A stretch of 64,000 nucleotides of DNA from Bradyrhizobium monzae (GTDB taxonomy: Bacteria > Pseudomonadota > Alphaproteobacteria > Rhizobiales > Xanthobacteraceae), in assembly GCF_021458635.1 (NCBI RefSeq), contig NZ_JAIRDQ010000001.1, positions 1,736,001 to 1,800,000 of the forward strand, in the 5' to 3' direction. Each line of letters starts with the position of its first letter. Position 1 is the first letter of the stretch. Shown here in pieces: positions 1-7,864 of this stretch. The notes below the pieces were generated by a model, which saw only the letters and a list, made by a program, of their open reading frames with translations, was not told where the DNA came from and made no database searches. Position numbers and translations under genes: made by a program.

Positions 1-375
1 CTTGCGGCCGTTGGTCACGACGTCCATGCGGTTGGTGCCGATCTGCTTCGGATCGGGCGCGAGCTGGGTGATGCCGTCATAGGACGTGCCGAACAGATAG
101 CCCGATCCATTGTCATACGTCATCGCGTTGCCGTAGCGGCGAAGGTCGGCCATGGCCGCGTCCTTCGTCAGCTCGCCCGCATCGACGCGCTTCTTCAGCG
201 CGGCTGCATAGTTGCGGCCGAGGTCGACGATCGACTTGGCCTGATCGATGCGCGCATTCACCATCTCGCGCTTCATCAGGTATCCGGCAAGAACTCCGGC
301 GACGCACAGGCCGAACAAGGTGACGCCGACAAGAATGCCAAGCTTGGAGGCGATCTTCAGATTGCTCAACTTCAC
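1..375 (-). CDS. Methyl-accepting chemotaxis protein, N-terminal part (cut by window edge)
   Basis: The first 125 residues of a membrane chemoreceptor read leftwards off the window. A GTG start at 375 follows a GGAG about nine bases upstream. Residues about 8-28 form one hydrophobic segment, and the following periplasmic stretch (helix, then YDNGSGYLFG) looks like the start of a Cache-type sensor domain as in many rhizobial MCPs. The HAMP and signalling domains would lie outside the window. The family senses small molecules and controls CheA at the inner membrane. The ligand cannot be told from this fragment. Confidence 0.8.
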   Translation of the reverse strand, partial: MKLSNLKIASKLGILVGVTLFGLCVAGVLAGYLMKREMVNARIDQAKSIVDLGRNYAAALKKRVDAGELTKDAAMADLRRYGNAMTYDNGSGYLFGTSYDGITQLAPDPKQIGTNRMDVVTNGRK

Positions 376-637
376 GGGGTGGGCTCCGGGGAAAAAGGGA
401 TGCGGGCGCGCGAGTGAATCGATCGAAATTGAATCAACTTTTAGTGTCGGACCCCTTAGCAAGTTACTTACACGCCTCCGTAGAAGCCCGGACGATGCCG
501 GCAAAAACGACAAATAATCTCGACGGCGACAACCGGGAATTGTACGCGACCGCGCCGATTTCGCGTAAAAGACGCAAAGGCCCGAGCGAGAAGGCCGGGT
601 CACAACAAGAACCGACAAACCAAATCGGGAGCAGGAA

Positions 638-1681
638 ATGCCGAAATACAGGGTGGTGACGCCGAAGGGCGCGAGCTTCACGGTCGCCGGCAGCGACTAT
701 TCGTACGAGCGCGAGGCGCTCGATCCGATCGATGCCGAGATCGTCGAGGCGCCGGCCAACGAGGCGGAGTTCATCGCCGCCGCGAAGAATGCCGACGCGA
801 TCTACGCCAAGGGCATCCCGATCACCAAGACCATCATCGACGCGCTGGAAAGCTGCAAGGTCATCACGCTCGGTTCGGTCGGCGTCGACAGCGTCGACGT
901 GAAGGCGGCGACCGCGCGCGGCATTCCCGTCACCAACATCCCCGACACGTTCATCGAGGAAGTCGCCGACCACGCCATGATGCTGCTGCTCGCCGGCTTC
1001 CGCCGCCTGGTCGAGCAGGACAAGATGGTACGCACCGGCCGTTGGGCCGAGGGCCGGCCGGCACTGCTCAAGGTTCCGCGGCTGATGGGCCAGACGCTCG
1101 GCTTCGTTTCGTTCGGCCGCGTCGCGCGTGCGGTTGCGAAACGCGCCGCGCCGTTCGGCCTGCGCATGATGGCCTACGATCCCTTCATCCAGGAAACACT
1201 GATGTGGGACCACGGCGTCATTCCGGCGACGCTGAACGAAGTGCTGTCGCAATCCGACTTCGTCTCGATGCACGCGCCTGCCCGGCCCGAAGTGCATCAC
1301 ATGCTGACCGAGAAGCATTTTCGGCAGATGAAAAGGGGCTCGATCTTCATCAACACCGGGCGCGGCGCCACCGTGGACGAGGAGAGCCTGATCAAGGCGC
1401 TGCAGGAGGGCTGGATCGCGCACGCCGCCCTCGACGTGCTGGAGAAGGAACCGCCGTCGCACAACAACCCCATCCTCAGCATGGAGAACGTGACCCTGAC
1501 CGCCCATGTCGCCTCGGCCTCGGCACGGTTCGACGAGGCACGCAAGCGCCGAGTAGGCTACGAATTGTCACTGGTGCTTCAGGGCATGTGGCCGGTAAGC
1601 TGCGTGAACCCGTCGGTGCTGCAAGACACCGCGCTCCGCCGCTGGCAGCCCGTCAGCATGGACCGCGGTCCGAACAGCTAA
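638..1681 (+). CDS. D-isomer-specific 2-hydroxyacid dehydrogenase (phosphoglycerate-dehydrogenase-like)
   Basis: A 347-residue NAD-dependent dehydrogenase of the D-2-hydroxyacid family. The Rossmann part lies at about residues 105-290, with catalytic Arg242 (in NTGRG), Glu271 (in EKEP) and His290 (in LTAHVAS). The nucleotide loop at 155-160 reads GFVSFG, so the second glycine of GxGxxG is serine. The start follows a GGGAGCAGGAA ribosome site. It lies 102 bases upstream of a sugar-type ABC binding-protein gene in the same direction, so it may act on a carbon compound imported by that system (inference). The exact substrate is unknown; family members reduce or oxidise glycerate, glyoxylate, lactate and related acids. 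Confidence 0.88.
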   Translation: MPKYRVVTPKGASFTVAGSDYSYEREALDPIDAEIVEAPANEAEFIAAAKNADAIYAKGIPITKTIIDALESCKVITLGSVGVDSVDVKAATARGIPVTNIPDTFIEEVADHAMMLLLAGFRRLVEQDKMVRTGRWAEGRPALLKVPRLMGQTLGFVSFGRVARAVAKRAAPFGLRMMAYDPFIQETLMWDHGVIPATLNEVLSQSDFVSMHAPARPEVHHMLTEKHFRQMKRGSIFINTGRGATVDEESLIKALQEGWIAHAALDVLEKEPPSHNNPILSMENVTLTAHVASASARFDEARKRRVGYELSLVLQGMWPVSCVNPSVLQDTALRRWQPVSMDRGPNS

Positions 1682-1732
1682 GGCGGCCGGCCGCAAATAG
1701 CGCGCCGAAAGACCGGCAAAAGAACGAAACGG

Positions 1733-1762
1733 CCCTTCACCGGCGATCAACGCCGGGAAGGG
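1733..1762 (+). other. Stem-loop before the ABC binding-protein gene
   Basis: An interrupted inverted repeat: CCCTT, then CCGGCG, a five-base loop ATCAA, then CGCCGG and AAGGG. It ends about 20 bases before the ATG at 1784 and has no T-run. It could be a weak terminator for the upstream dehydrogenase or a leader structure stabilising the downstream mRNA. The sequence does not decide between these. Confidence 0.45.
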
Positions 1763-1783
1763 AGACATCATAGGGAGGAACTG

Positions 1784-3127
1784 ATGAGGAACGACATCAC
1801 ACGTCGTGATGCCTTGGCGCTGGGCCTGTCCGTTGCAACGGTCGCCGCCACTGGTGTTGCAGCGCACGCTCAATCCGCGATCAAGGCCGCCGACGTCCCC
1901 GCGCCGAAACTGCCGATCGAGAAGGGCGCAAGCTTGCGCATGCTGCGGCCGGTGCGCTTCGTCCAGGCCGACGAAGACGTGTTCCGCGCCAATGCAGCCA
2001 AGTTCACCAAGGAGACCGGCGTCGAGGTCAAGGTCGATTTCGTCGGCTGGGAAGACATCAACCAGCAGACCGCGGTGACCGCCAATTCCGGCGCCGGCCC
2101 CGACATCATCATCGGCTTCTCCGATGCTCCGCACATCTACATCGACAAGCTGATCGAGCTGACCGACGTCGCCGACTATGCCGGCAAGCGTTACGGTGGC
2201 TGGCTGCCGCTGGCGCAGCGCTACGGCAAGAAGAACAAGAGCGACACCTGGATCGGCCTGCCGTTCGGCGCGACCGCGGGTCCGCTGATCTACCGCAAGT
2301 CGATCCTGCAATCGGTCGGCTTCGACAAGGTGCCGGAAGACCATGCCGGCATTCTCGACCTCTGCCAGAAGCTGCAAAAGGCCGGCAAGCCGGCGGGCTT
2401 CGCGCTTGGCAACGCCAAGGGCGACGGCAACGGCTTTGCGAGCTGGGCGCTGTGGTCGCACAACGCCGCCCTGCTCAACGAAGAGGGCGACGTCATCATC
2501 AACAGCAAGGAGACCATCGCCGCCCTGAACTGGGTCAAGCAGCTCTACCCGACCTTCATCGCCGGCACGACCTCGTGGAACGACGTCAGCAACAACCGCG
2601 CCTATGCCGCGCAGGAGATCGCGCTGACCGCCAACGGCGTCTCGCTGTACTTCTCGCTGAAGAACGATCCGGCGACCAAGGCGATCGCCGACGACAGCGA
2701 GCATCAGCTGCTGCCGAAGGGCGTGGCCAAGGTCTCGCCGATGGCGGGCCTGACGCTGAATGCCATGGTGTTCAAGCACAGCCAGTACCCCAACGCCGCA
2801 AAGGCCTTCCTGCAATTCATGCTGGAGAAGGACCAATACGAGCCGTGGCTCAACGCCAACTCCGGCTATTGGGCGCAGCCGCTCGCGGCCTATGCCGAGG
2901 CCGCCGTGTGGTCGCAGGATCCGAAGGTGAAGCTGTTCAAGGACACCATGAACAGCACCTATTACGACGGCTATGCGGGCCCGATCTCGACGGCGACCGG
3001 CGCCGTCAGCGCCGACTATGTGCTGATCCAGATGTTCGCGTCGGTTGCGACCGGTGCGGCCACGCCGGAGGCCGCCGCCGCAGAAGCCGAGCAGCGCTGC
3101 AAGCGGTATTTCAGGCGGCAGAAGTAG
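1784..3127 (+). CDS. ABC transporter substrate-binding protein, extracellular solute-binding family 1
   Basis: A 447-residue periplasmic binding protein for a sugar or polyol-type ABC importer. The N-terminus has a twin-arginine-like motif (TRRDALALG) before a hydrophobic run ending near AHAQ at residue 30, so it may be exported folded through Tat. The mature part has the UgpB/MalE-like fold signature, for example GPDIIIGFSDAP near residue 105. A strong AGGGAGGAACTG ribosome site precedes the ATG. Two permease genes follow at 3295 and 4244, separated from it by a palindromic repeat. No ATPase gene is present in the cluster. The ligand cannot be assigned from sequence. Confidence 0.9.
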   Translation: MRNDITRRDALALGLSVATVAATGVAAHAQSAIKAADVPAPKLPIEKGASLRMLRPVRFVQADEDVFRANAAKFTKETGVEVKVDFVGWEDINQQTAVTANSGAGPDIIIGFSDAPHIYIDKLIELTDVADYAGKRYGGWLPLAQRYGKKNKSDTWIGLPFGATAGPLIYRKSILQSVGFDKVPEDHAGILDLCQKLQKAGKPAGFALGNAKGDGNGFASWALWSHNAALLNEEGDVIINSKETIAALNWVKQLYPTFIAGTTSWNDVSNNRAYAAQEIALTANGVSLYFSLKNDPATKAIADDSEHQLLPKGVAKVSPMAGLTLNAMVFKHSQYPNAAKAFLQFMLEKDQYEPWLNANSGYWAQPLAAYAEAAVWSQDPKVKLFKDTMNSTYYDGYAGPISTATGAVSADYVLIQMFASVATGAATPEAAAAEAEQRCKRYFRRQK

Positions 3128-3143
3128 CGGCCGAAAGAACGGC

Positions 3144-3260
3144 CGTCATTGCGAGCGAAGCAAAGCAATCCAGTCTGTCTCCACAATTGCAGTCTGGATT
3201 GCTTCGTCGCAATAGCGCAAAATTGCTACGCAATTTTGTCGCGAGCTCCTCGCAATGACG
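3144..3260. repeat. Palindromic intergenic repeat, copy A (inside an ABC operon)
   Basis: An imperfect inverted repeat opening with CGTCATTGCGAGCGAAGC and closing with CTCGCAATGACG, with AGCAATCCAG/CTGGATTGCT arms inside. The same element recurs at 17617-17702 and 24775-24856. This copy is longer because it carries a nested hairpin, CAAAATTGC-TAC-GCAATTTTG. It sits between the binding-protein gene and the first permease gene. A transcript would fold strongly here, which could protect the upstream message from 3' decay or reduce readthrough into the permeases. Confidence 0.85.
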
Positions 3261-3294
3261 GGTTTGGTGATCGTCAACGACAGGACAACAACGA

Positions 3295-4251
3295 ATGTCC
3301 GTGACCACCCTCTCCCCAACCGTACTGATCCAGCGGCAACCGAACTGGCTGGTGCGCCTGTTCGACTACAAGCCGTTCCTGGTCGTGATGTGCCTCGCGC
3401 CCGCGATCGGCTTGCTTGCGGTGTTCCTGACCTATCCGCTGGGGCTCGGCATCTGGCTCGCTTTCACCGACACCACGATCGGCCGGAAGGGCGAGTTCAT
3501 AGGCCTGGAGAACTTCCAGTACCTGCTCACCGATTCGCTGTGGTGGAACGCGGTGTTCTACAGCGTGGTCTACACGGGCATCGCGACCTTCGGAAAGTTC
3601 GCGCTCGGCTTCTGGCTCGCGCTGTTGCTCAACAACCATTTTCCGTTCAAGAGCCTGTTGCGCGCGATCATCCTGCTGCCCTGGATCGTGCCGACGGTGC
3701 TGTCGGCGCTGGCATTCTGGTGGATCTACGATCCGCAATTCTCGATCATCTCCTATTTGCTGGTCGACGTGCTGCATTGGCGCACGACCAATATCGACTT
3801 CCTCGGCTCGCCCTGGCCGGCGCGGTTCTCGCTGATCGCCGCCAATATCTGGCGTGGCATACCCTTTGTCGCGATCTCGCTGCTGGCGGGCCTGCAGACC
3901 ATCTCGCCCTCGCTCTACGAAGCGGCGATGCTCGACGGCGCCAGCGCCTGGCAGCGCTTCCGCTACATCACCTTTCCGATGATGATGCCGATCCTCGCCA
4001 TCGTCATGACCTTCTCGATCATCTTCACCTTCACCGACTTCCAGCTGGTCTACGCCATCACCCGCGGCGGGCCGGGCAACTCGACGCATTTGCTGGCGAC
4101 GCTCGCGTTCCAGCGCGGCATCGCCGGCGGTGAGCTCGGCGAGGGTGCGGCAATCGCGGTGTCGATGATCCCGTTCCTGGTGTTCGCGACGCTGTTTTCC
4201 TATTTCGGCCTGGCGCGCCGCAAATGGCAGCAGGGAGAGGCCAATGACTGA
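3295..4251 (+). CDS. ABC transporter permease, MalF/UgpA type
   Basis: A 318-residue inner-membrane permease with about six hydrophobic segments, the first at about residues 31-55. The cytoplasmic EAA loop reads EAAMLDGASAWQRFRYITFP (about residues 211-230), the site that docks the ATPase. It overlaps the next permease gene by 8 bases, so the two are translationally coupled. Together with the binding protein at 1784 they form a sugar-family (CUT1) importer. The ATPase must come from elsewhere, as is common when a shared MsmK/UgpC-type ATPase serves several systems. Confidence 0.92.
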   Translation: MSVTTLSPTVLIQRQPNWLVRLFDYKPFLVVMCLAPAIGLLAVFLTYPLGLGIWLAFTDTTIGRKGEFIGLENFQYLLTDSLWWNAVFYSVVYTGIATFGKFALGFWLALLLNNHFPFKSLLRAIILLPWIVPTVLSALAFWWIYDPQFSIISYLLVDVLHWRTTNIDFLGSPWPARFSLIAANIWRGIPFVAISLLAGLQTISPSLYEAAMLDGASAWQRFRYITFPMMMPILAIVMTFSIIFTFTDFQLVYAITRGGPGNSTHLLATLAFQRGIAGGELGEGAAIAVSMIPFLVFATLFSYFGLARRKWQQGEAND

Positions 4252-5146
4252 TACCGCCGCGCAACCCACAGCCGTCGCCGACGCCAAAGCGGCACCCGAC
4301 ACCATGGCCTGGGATTCCGGGCTGCGCCGGCTGATGATGATCTATCTGCCGCTCGGCTGCTTCGTGCTGATCCTGCTGTTTCCGTTCTACTGGATGGCGA
4401 TCACGTCGTTCAAGCCGAACGCGGAGCTGATGAACTACAAGGAGCACAATCCGTTCTGGATCACCTCGCCGACGCTGGCGCACATCAAGCACCTCTTGTT
4501 CGACACCGCCTATCCGCGCTGGCTCTGGACGACGATGCTGGTTGCGATCGGAGCAACCACATTGTCCCTGATCGCGAGCACGCTGGCTGCCTATGCCATC
4601 GAGCGGCTTCGCTTCCGCGGCAGTCCCTATGTCGGCCTCGGCATCTATATGGCCTATCTCGTGCCGCCGTCGATCCTGTTCATTCCGCTCGCAACCGTCG
4701 TGGTGCAGTTCGGCCTGTTCGACTCGCCGCTGGCGCTGATCCTGGTCTATCCGACCTTCCTGGTGCCGTTCTGCACCTGGCTGCTGATCGGCTATTTCAA
4801 GTCGATCCCCTATGAGCTCGAGGAATGCGCGCTGGTCGACGGCGCGACGCGGCTGCAGATCCTGCGGCGGATCACGCTGCCGCTCGCGGTGCCCGGCCTG
4901 ATCTCGGCCGGCATCTTCTCCTTCACGCTGTCCTGGAACGAGTTCATCTACGCGCTCGCCTTCATCCAGAGCGGCGCCAACAAGACCGTGCCGGTCGCGA
5001 TCCTGACCGAGCTCGTCACCGGCGACGTCTACCAGTGGGGCGCGCTGATGGCGGGCTCGCTGCTGGGCTCGCTGCCGGTTGCAATCTTCTACTCGCTGTT
5101 CGTGGACTACTACGTGTCTTCGCTCACCGGCGCGGTGAAGGAGTAA
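4244..5146 (+). CDS. ABC transporter permease, MalG/UgpE type
   Basis: The second permease (300 residues) of the same importer. The start lies inside the end of the preceding gene, after a GGGAGAGG ribosome site. The hydrophobic N-terminal segment is at about residues 30-55 and there are about six membrane spans. The EAA loop reads ECALVDGATRLQILRRITLP, a slightly divergent form (ECA for EAA) near residue 190. It pairs with the upstream permease as the transmembrane heterodimer. No ATPase gene follows; the next gene is an unrelated exported hydrolase after 129 bases. Confidence 0.92.
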   Translation: MTDTAAQPTAVADAKAAPDTMAWDSGLRRLMMIYLPLGCFVLILLFPFYWMAITSFKPNAELMNYKEHNPFWITSPTLAHIKHLLFDTAYPRWLWTTMLVAIGATTLSLIASTLAAYAIERLRFRGSPYVGLGIYMAYLVPPSILFIPLATVVVQFGLFDSPLALILVYPTFLVPFCTWLLIGYFKSIPYELEECALVDGATRLQILRRITLPLAVPGLISAGIFSFTLSWNEFIYALAFIQSGANKTVPVAILTELVTGDVYQWGALMAGSLLGSLPVAIFYSLFVDYYVSSLTGAVKE

Positions 5147-5275
5147 CGGACCACCGCGCGCGTAAGCGATCGTGCAGTCCTGATAGACTGCTGTCTGTCC
5201 TGGTCGCACCTTAGCGCGCCGACGGCGGAGCGACCGTGGCCGCAATCAATCCTCGCTTCAGAAAGCGAGCATCGC

Positions 5276-6247
5276 ATGGGATCGCAAGAACTCCATTCAA
5301 TGTCCCGACGCGGCTTTTGCCTGTGTTGCGTCGGCGGCGCTGCGTTCGCTGCCACAGCGGGCTGGCTCAGCCCTCGACAGGCTTACGCCGAAGCGCGCGG
5401 CCTCGTCAGCCTAATCAAGGACAGCGCGGCAACATCACAGATCAAGACGTACAAGCTGCGTAACAACATCAGCGTGCTCGAAGGATCCGGCGGCAACATC
5501 GCCGTCCTCACCGGGCCAGACGGCAAGCTTCTGGTCGACGCCGGAATCGGCGTATCGCGCCCGCAACTGAGCAAGACGCTTGCCGAAATCAGCGGCGAGC
5601 CGATCGCTCATCTGATCAATACGCACTGGCACTTCGACCATGCCGACGGCAACGAATGGCTGAGCGTTGCTGGCGCGAAGATCATCGCCCACGAGAACAC
5701 CCGCAAGCATCTCGCCGGCGTCCAGCGGGTCGAGGATTGGGACTACAATTTCCTGCCGCTTTCCGCAGGCGCTCTCCCGACCCAGGTGTTTGCCAGGGAA
5801 CACAGTCTCAAGCTCAACGGAGCGTCGATCGCGCTGAAATATTATGGGCCCGCCCACACCGACAGCGACATCTCGGTCATGTTCGCCGAGGCCAATGTCC
5901 TCCATGTCGGCGACACCTTCTGGAACGGCATCTATCCCTTCATCGACCATTCCACCGGCGGCAGCATCGACGGCATGATTGCGGCGTCCGACGCCAATCT
6001 GGCGGCGGCCAAAGACGACACCATCATCATCCCCGGTCATGGCAAGCCCGTCAGCAACAAGGCCGAGCTACAGGAATTCCGCGACATGCTGGTCGCCATC
6101 AGGGACAACGTCGGCAGTCTCAAGAAACAGGGAAAAACGCGCGGCGAGACGGTTGCCGCCAAGCCGACAGCCGCGTTCGACGCGAAGTGGGGTCAGTTCG
6201 TCATCGACCCCGGCTTTTTCACCCGGCTGGTCTATGAAAGCGCGTGA
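5276..6247 (+). CDS. Exported metallo-beta-lactamase-fold hydrolase
   Basis: A 323-residue MBL-fold protein. The zinc-binding motif HWHFDH is at residues 117-122, followed by GPAHTDSD, a GDTFWNG block and IIPGHGKP, which supply the other metal ligands. The N-terminus (SRRGFCLCCVGGAAFAA) looks like a twin-arginine signal with unusual cysteines. An internal ATG at 5300 would begin just before SRRGF and is an alternative start. A small stem-loop (CTCGCTT/AAGCGAG, 5252-5269) lies just before the first start. The family includes periplasmic lactamase-like, quinoprotein-related and thiol hydrolases. The substrate is unknown. Confidence 0.88.
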   Translation: MGSQELHSMSRRGFCLCCVGGAAFAATAGWLSPRQAYAEARGLVSLIKDSAATSQIKTYKLRNNISVLEGSGGNIAVLTGPDGKLLVDAGIGVSRPQLSKTLAEISGEPIAHLINTHWHFDHADGNEWLSVAGAKIIAHENTRKHLAGVQRVEDWDYNFLPLSAGALPTQVFAREHSLKLNGASIALKYYGPAHTDSDISVMFAEANVLHVGDTFWNGIYPFIDHSTGGSIDGMIAASDANLAAAKDDTIIIPGHGKPVSNKAELQEFRDMLVAIRDNVGSLKKQGKTRGETVAAKPTAAFDAKWGQFVIDPGFFTRLVYESA

Positions 6248-6357
6248 GACGCAGGCGCACGGTAAAGAAATAGCCTGTGCCTGCGGCGTTTGGCCCGGTT
6301 TCACAAAACTGCAATAAGCGATCCGCATAAGGCGTCGTCCGCTAACAGGAGACGCAC

Positions 6358-7713
6358 ATGCGCGCGACTTTTCTCAGCACCGTCGCAACGATCATTCTCA
6401 CCGCGAGCACCGCGCTCGCGCAGAGCGGAGGTGAATTTCCGGCCAAGCTCGCCGGCCACGTGGTGATGCCGGCCGCGACCTTCATCGATGCCCCGGCCGA
6501 TGCCCCCGCTGATCTCAAGACCTCGGGGAAATACACCACCGGCAAGCGCGTCGATGCGCTCGGCACCGTGATGGGAAAATCCTTTGAACGTTCGACCGGC
6601 GTCTCGCTGCCGTTCAAGGGCCAGCCGCTGCAGGGTCATTCCGGCATCAAGAAGATGCCCGACGGCAGCTTCTGGGTCATCACCGACAACGGCATGGGCG
6701 CGCGCGCCAATTCGATGGACTCGATGCTTTACCTGAACCACTACAAGATGGATTGGGCGGGCGGCAAGATCGAGCGCGAAGCAACCGTCTTCCTGCATGA
6801 CCCCGACAGACGCGTGCCGTTCCGCATCGTCCACGAGGACACCGAGAGGCGCTATCTCACCGGCGCCGACTTCGACACCGAAGGTTTCCAGATCATCGGC
6901 GACACCTTCTGGATCGGCGACGAGTTCGGCCCCTACATCCTGAAGGCCGACAAGACCGGCAAGATCCTCGCCGTGTTCGAGACCATTGCCGACGGCAAGC
7001 CGGTGCGCTCGCCCGACCATTGGGCGGTGGGGACGCCCGGTGCTCCGGGCGCGACCTACACCAACGTCAACCTCCGCCGCTCCAAGGGCTTTGAGGGCTT
7101 CGCCTCCTCCAAGGACGGCAAATTCCTCTACGGCTTGCTCGAGGGCCCGCTGTGGGATGCCGACAAGAAGGATTGGGAGCGGGTCGACGGCAAGGAAGCC
7201 TCCCGCATCCTCGAATTCGACGTCGCCGCGGAGAAATTCACCGGCCGTTACTGGCAGTATGTGTTCGAGCAGAACGGCAACGCCATCGGCGACTTCAACA
7301 TGATCGATCCGAGCGCCGGTCTCGTCATCGAGCGCGACAACGGCGAAGGCACGCCTGACAAGGCCTGCCCGGCGGGCACCCGCGACGTAAACTGCTTCCC
7401 CGACGTTGCCAAGTTCAAGCGCGTCTACAAGATCGAGCTCTCCGACGCCAGTGTCGGCAAACCCGTGCGCAAGATCGGCTATATCGACCTGATGAAGATC
7501 CAGGACCCCGACAAGAAGGCGCGCAAGCCGCTCAATGACGGCGTCTACACCTTCCCGTTTTTCACCATCGAGAACGTCGATCGCGTCGACGACACCCACA
7601 TCATCGTCGGCAACGACAACAATCTGCCGTTCTCGTCGAGCCGCGATCCCAACAAGGCCGACGACGACGAGTTCATGCTGCTCGAAGTCGCCGATTTCCT
7701 GAAGGCGAAGTAA
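6358..7713 (+). CDS. Exported phytase-like esterase domain protein
   Basis: A 451-residue secreted protein. A classical signal peptide (about residues 1-21, ending STALA) leads into one large domain of the phytase-like esterase family (PF13449 type). Typical motifs are GHSGIKKMPDGSFWVITDNG near residue 90 and GDEFGPYI near residue 185, with acidic repeats expected of a propeller fold. The ribosome site is AACAGGAGACGCAC. It is probably monocistronic, since a palindromic repeat and a convergent gene follow. Family members are linked with phosphate-ester hydrolysis, but the activity of this one is not shown by the sequence. Confidence 0.8.
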   Translation: MRATFLSTVATIILTASTALAQSGGEFPAKLAGHVVMPAATFIDAPADAPADLKTSGKYTTGKRVDALGTVMGKSFERSTGVSLPFKGQPLQGHSGIKKMPDGSFWVITDNGMGARANSMDSMLYLNHYKMDWAGGKIEREATVFLHDPDRRVPFRIVHEDTERRYLTGADFDTEGFQIIGDTFWIGDEFGPYILKADKTGKILAVFETIADGKPVRSPDHWAVGTPGAPGATYTNVNLRRSKGFEGFASSKDGKFLYGLLEGPLWDADKKDWERVDGKEASRILEFDVAAEKFTGRYWQYVFEQNGNAIGDFNMIDPSAGLVIERDNGEGTPDKACPAGTRDVNCFPDVAKFKRVYKIELSDASVGKPVRKIGYIDLMKIQDPDKKARKPLNDGVYTFPFFTIENVDRVDDTHIIVGNDNNLPFSSSRDPNKADDDEFMLLEVADFLKAK

Positions 7714-7720
7714 GGCCGCG

Positions 7721-7841
7721 CCCTCTCCTCTCCCTCCCCCGCTTGCGGGGGAGGGCCGGGGAGAGGGTGTCGCAACAACGAAGGCTCCCCAAGAGGAAAG
7801 AGCCCTCACCCCAACTCTCTCCCGCAAGCGGGAGAGGGAGC
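7721..7841. repeat. GC-rich double-hairpin repeat between convergent genes
   Basis: Two related hairpins lie in the 151 bases between the convergent genes ending at 7713 and 7865. The first is CCCTCCCCCGC-TT-GCGGGGGAGGG (7732-7755) and the second is CTCTCCCGC-AA-GCGGGAGAG (7817-7836), in opposite flanking context. This pattern is a familiar dispersed repeat in Bradyrhizobium-type genomes (recalled, not checked). It could stop transcription from both sides. Confidence 0.75.
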
Positions 7842-7864
7842 GTACCTCCTTCGTGGCTGGCAAC

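Noticed and set aside
376-470. Possible flagellar sigma-28 promoter for the chemoreceptor gene (TAAA then CGAT on the minus strand)
   Set aside because: The spacing is off by one or more bases and the -10 part matches poorly.
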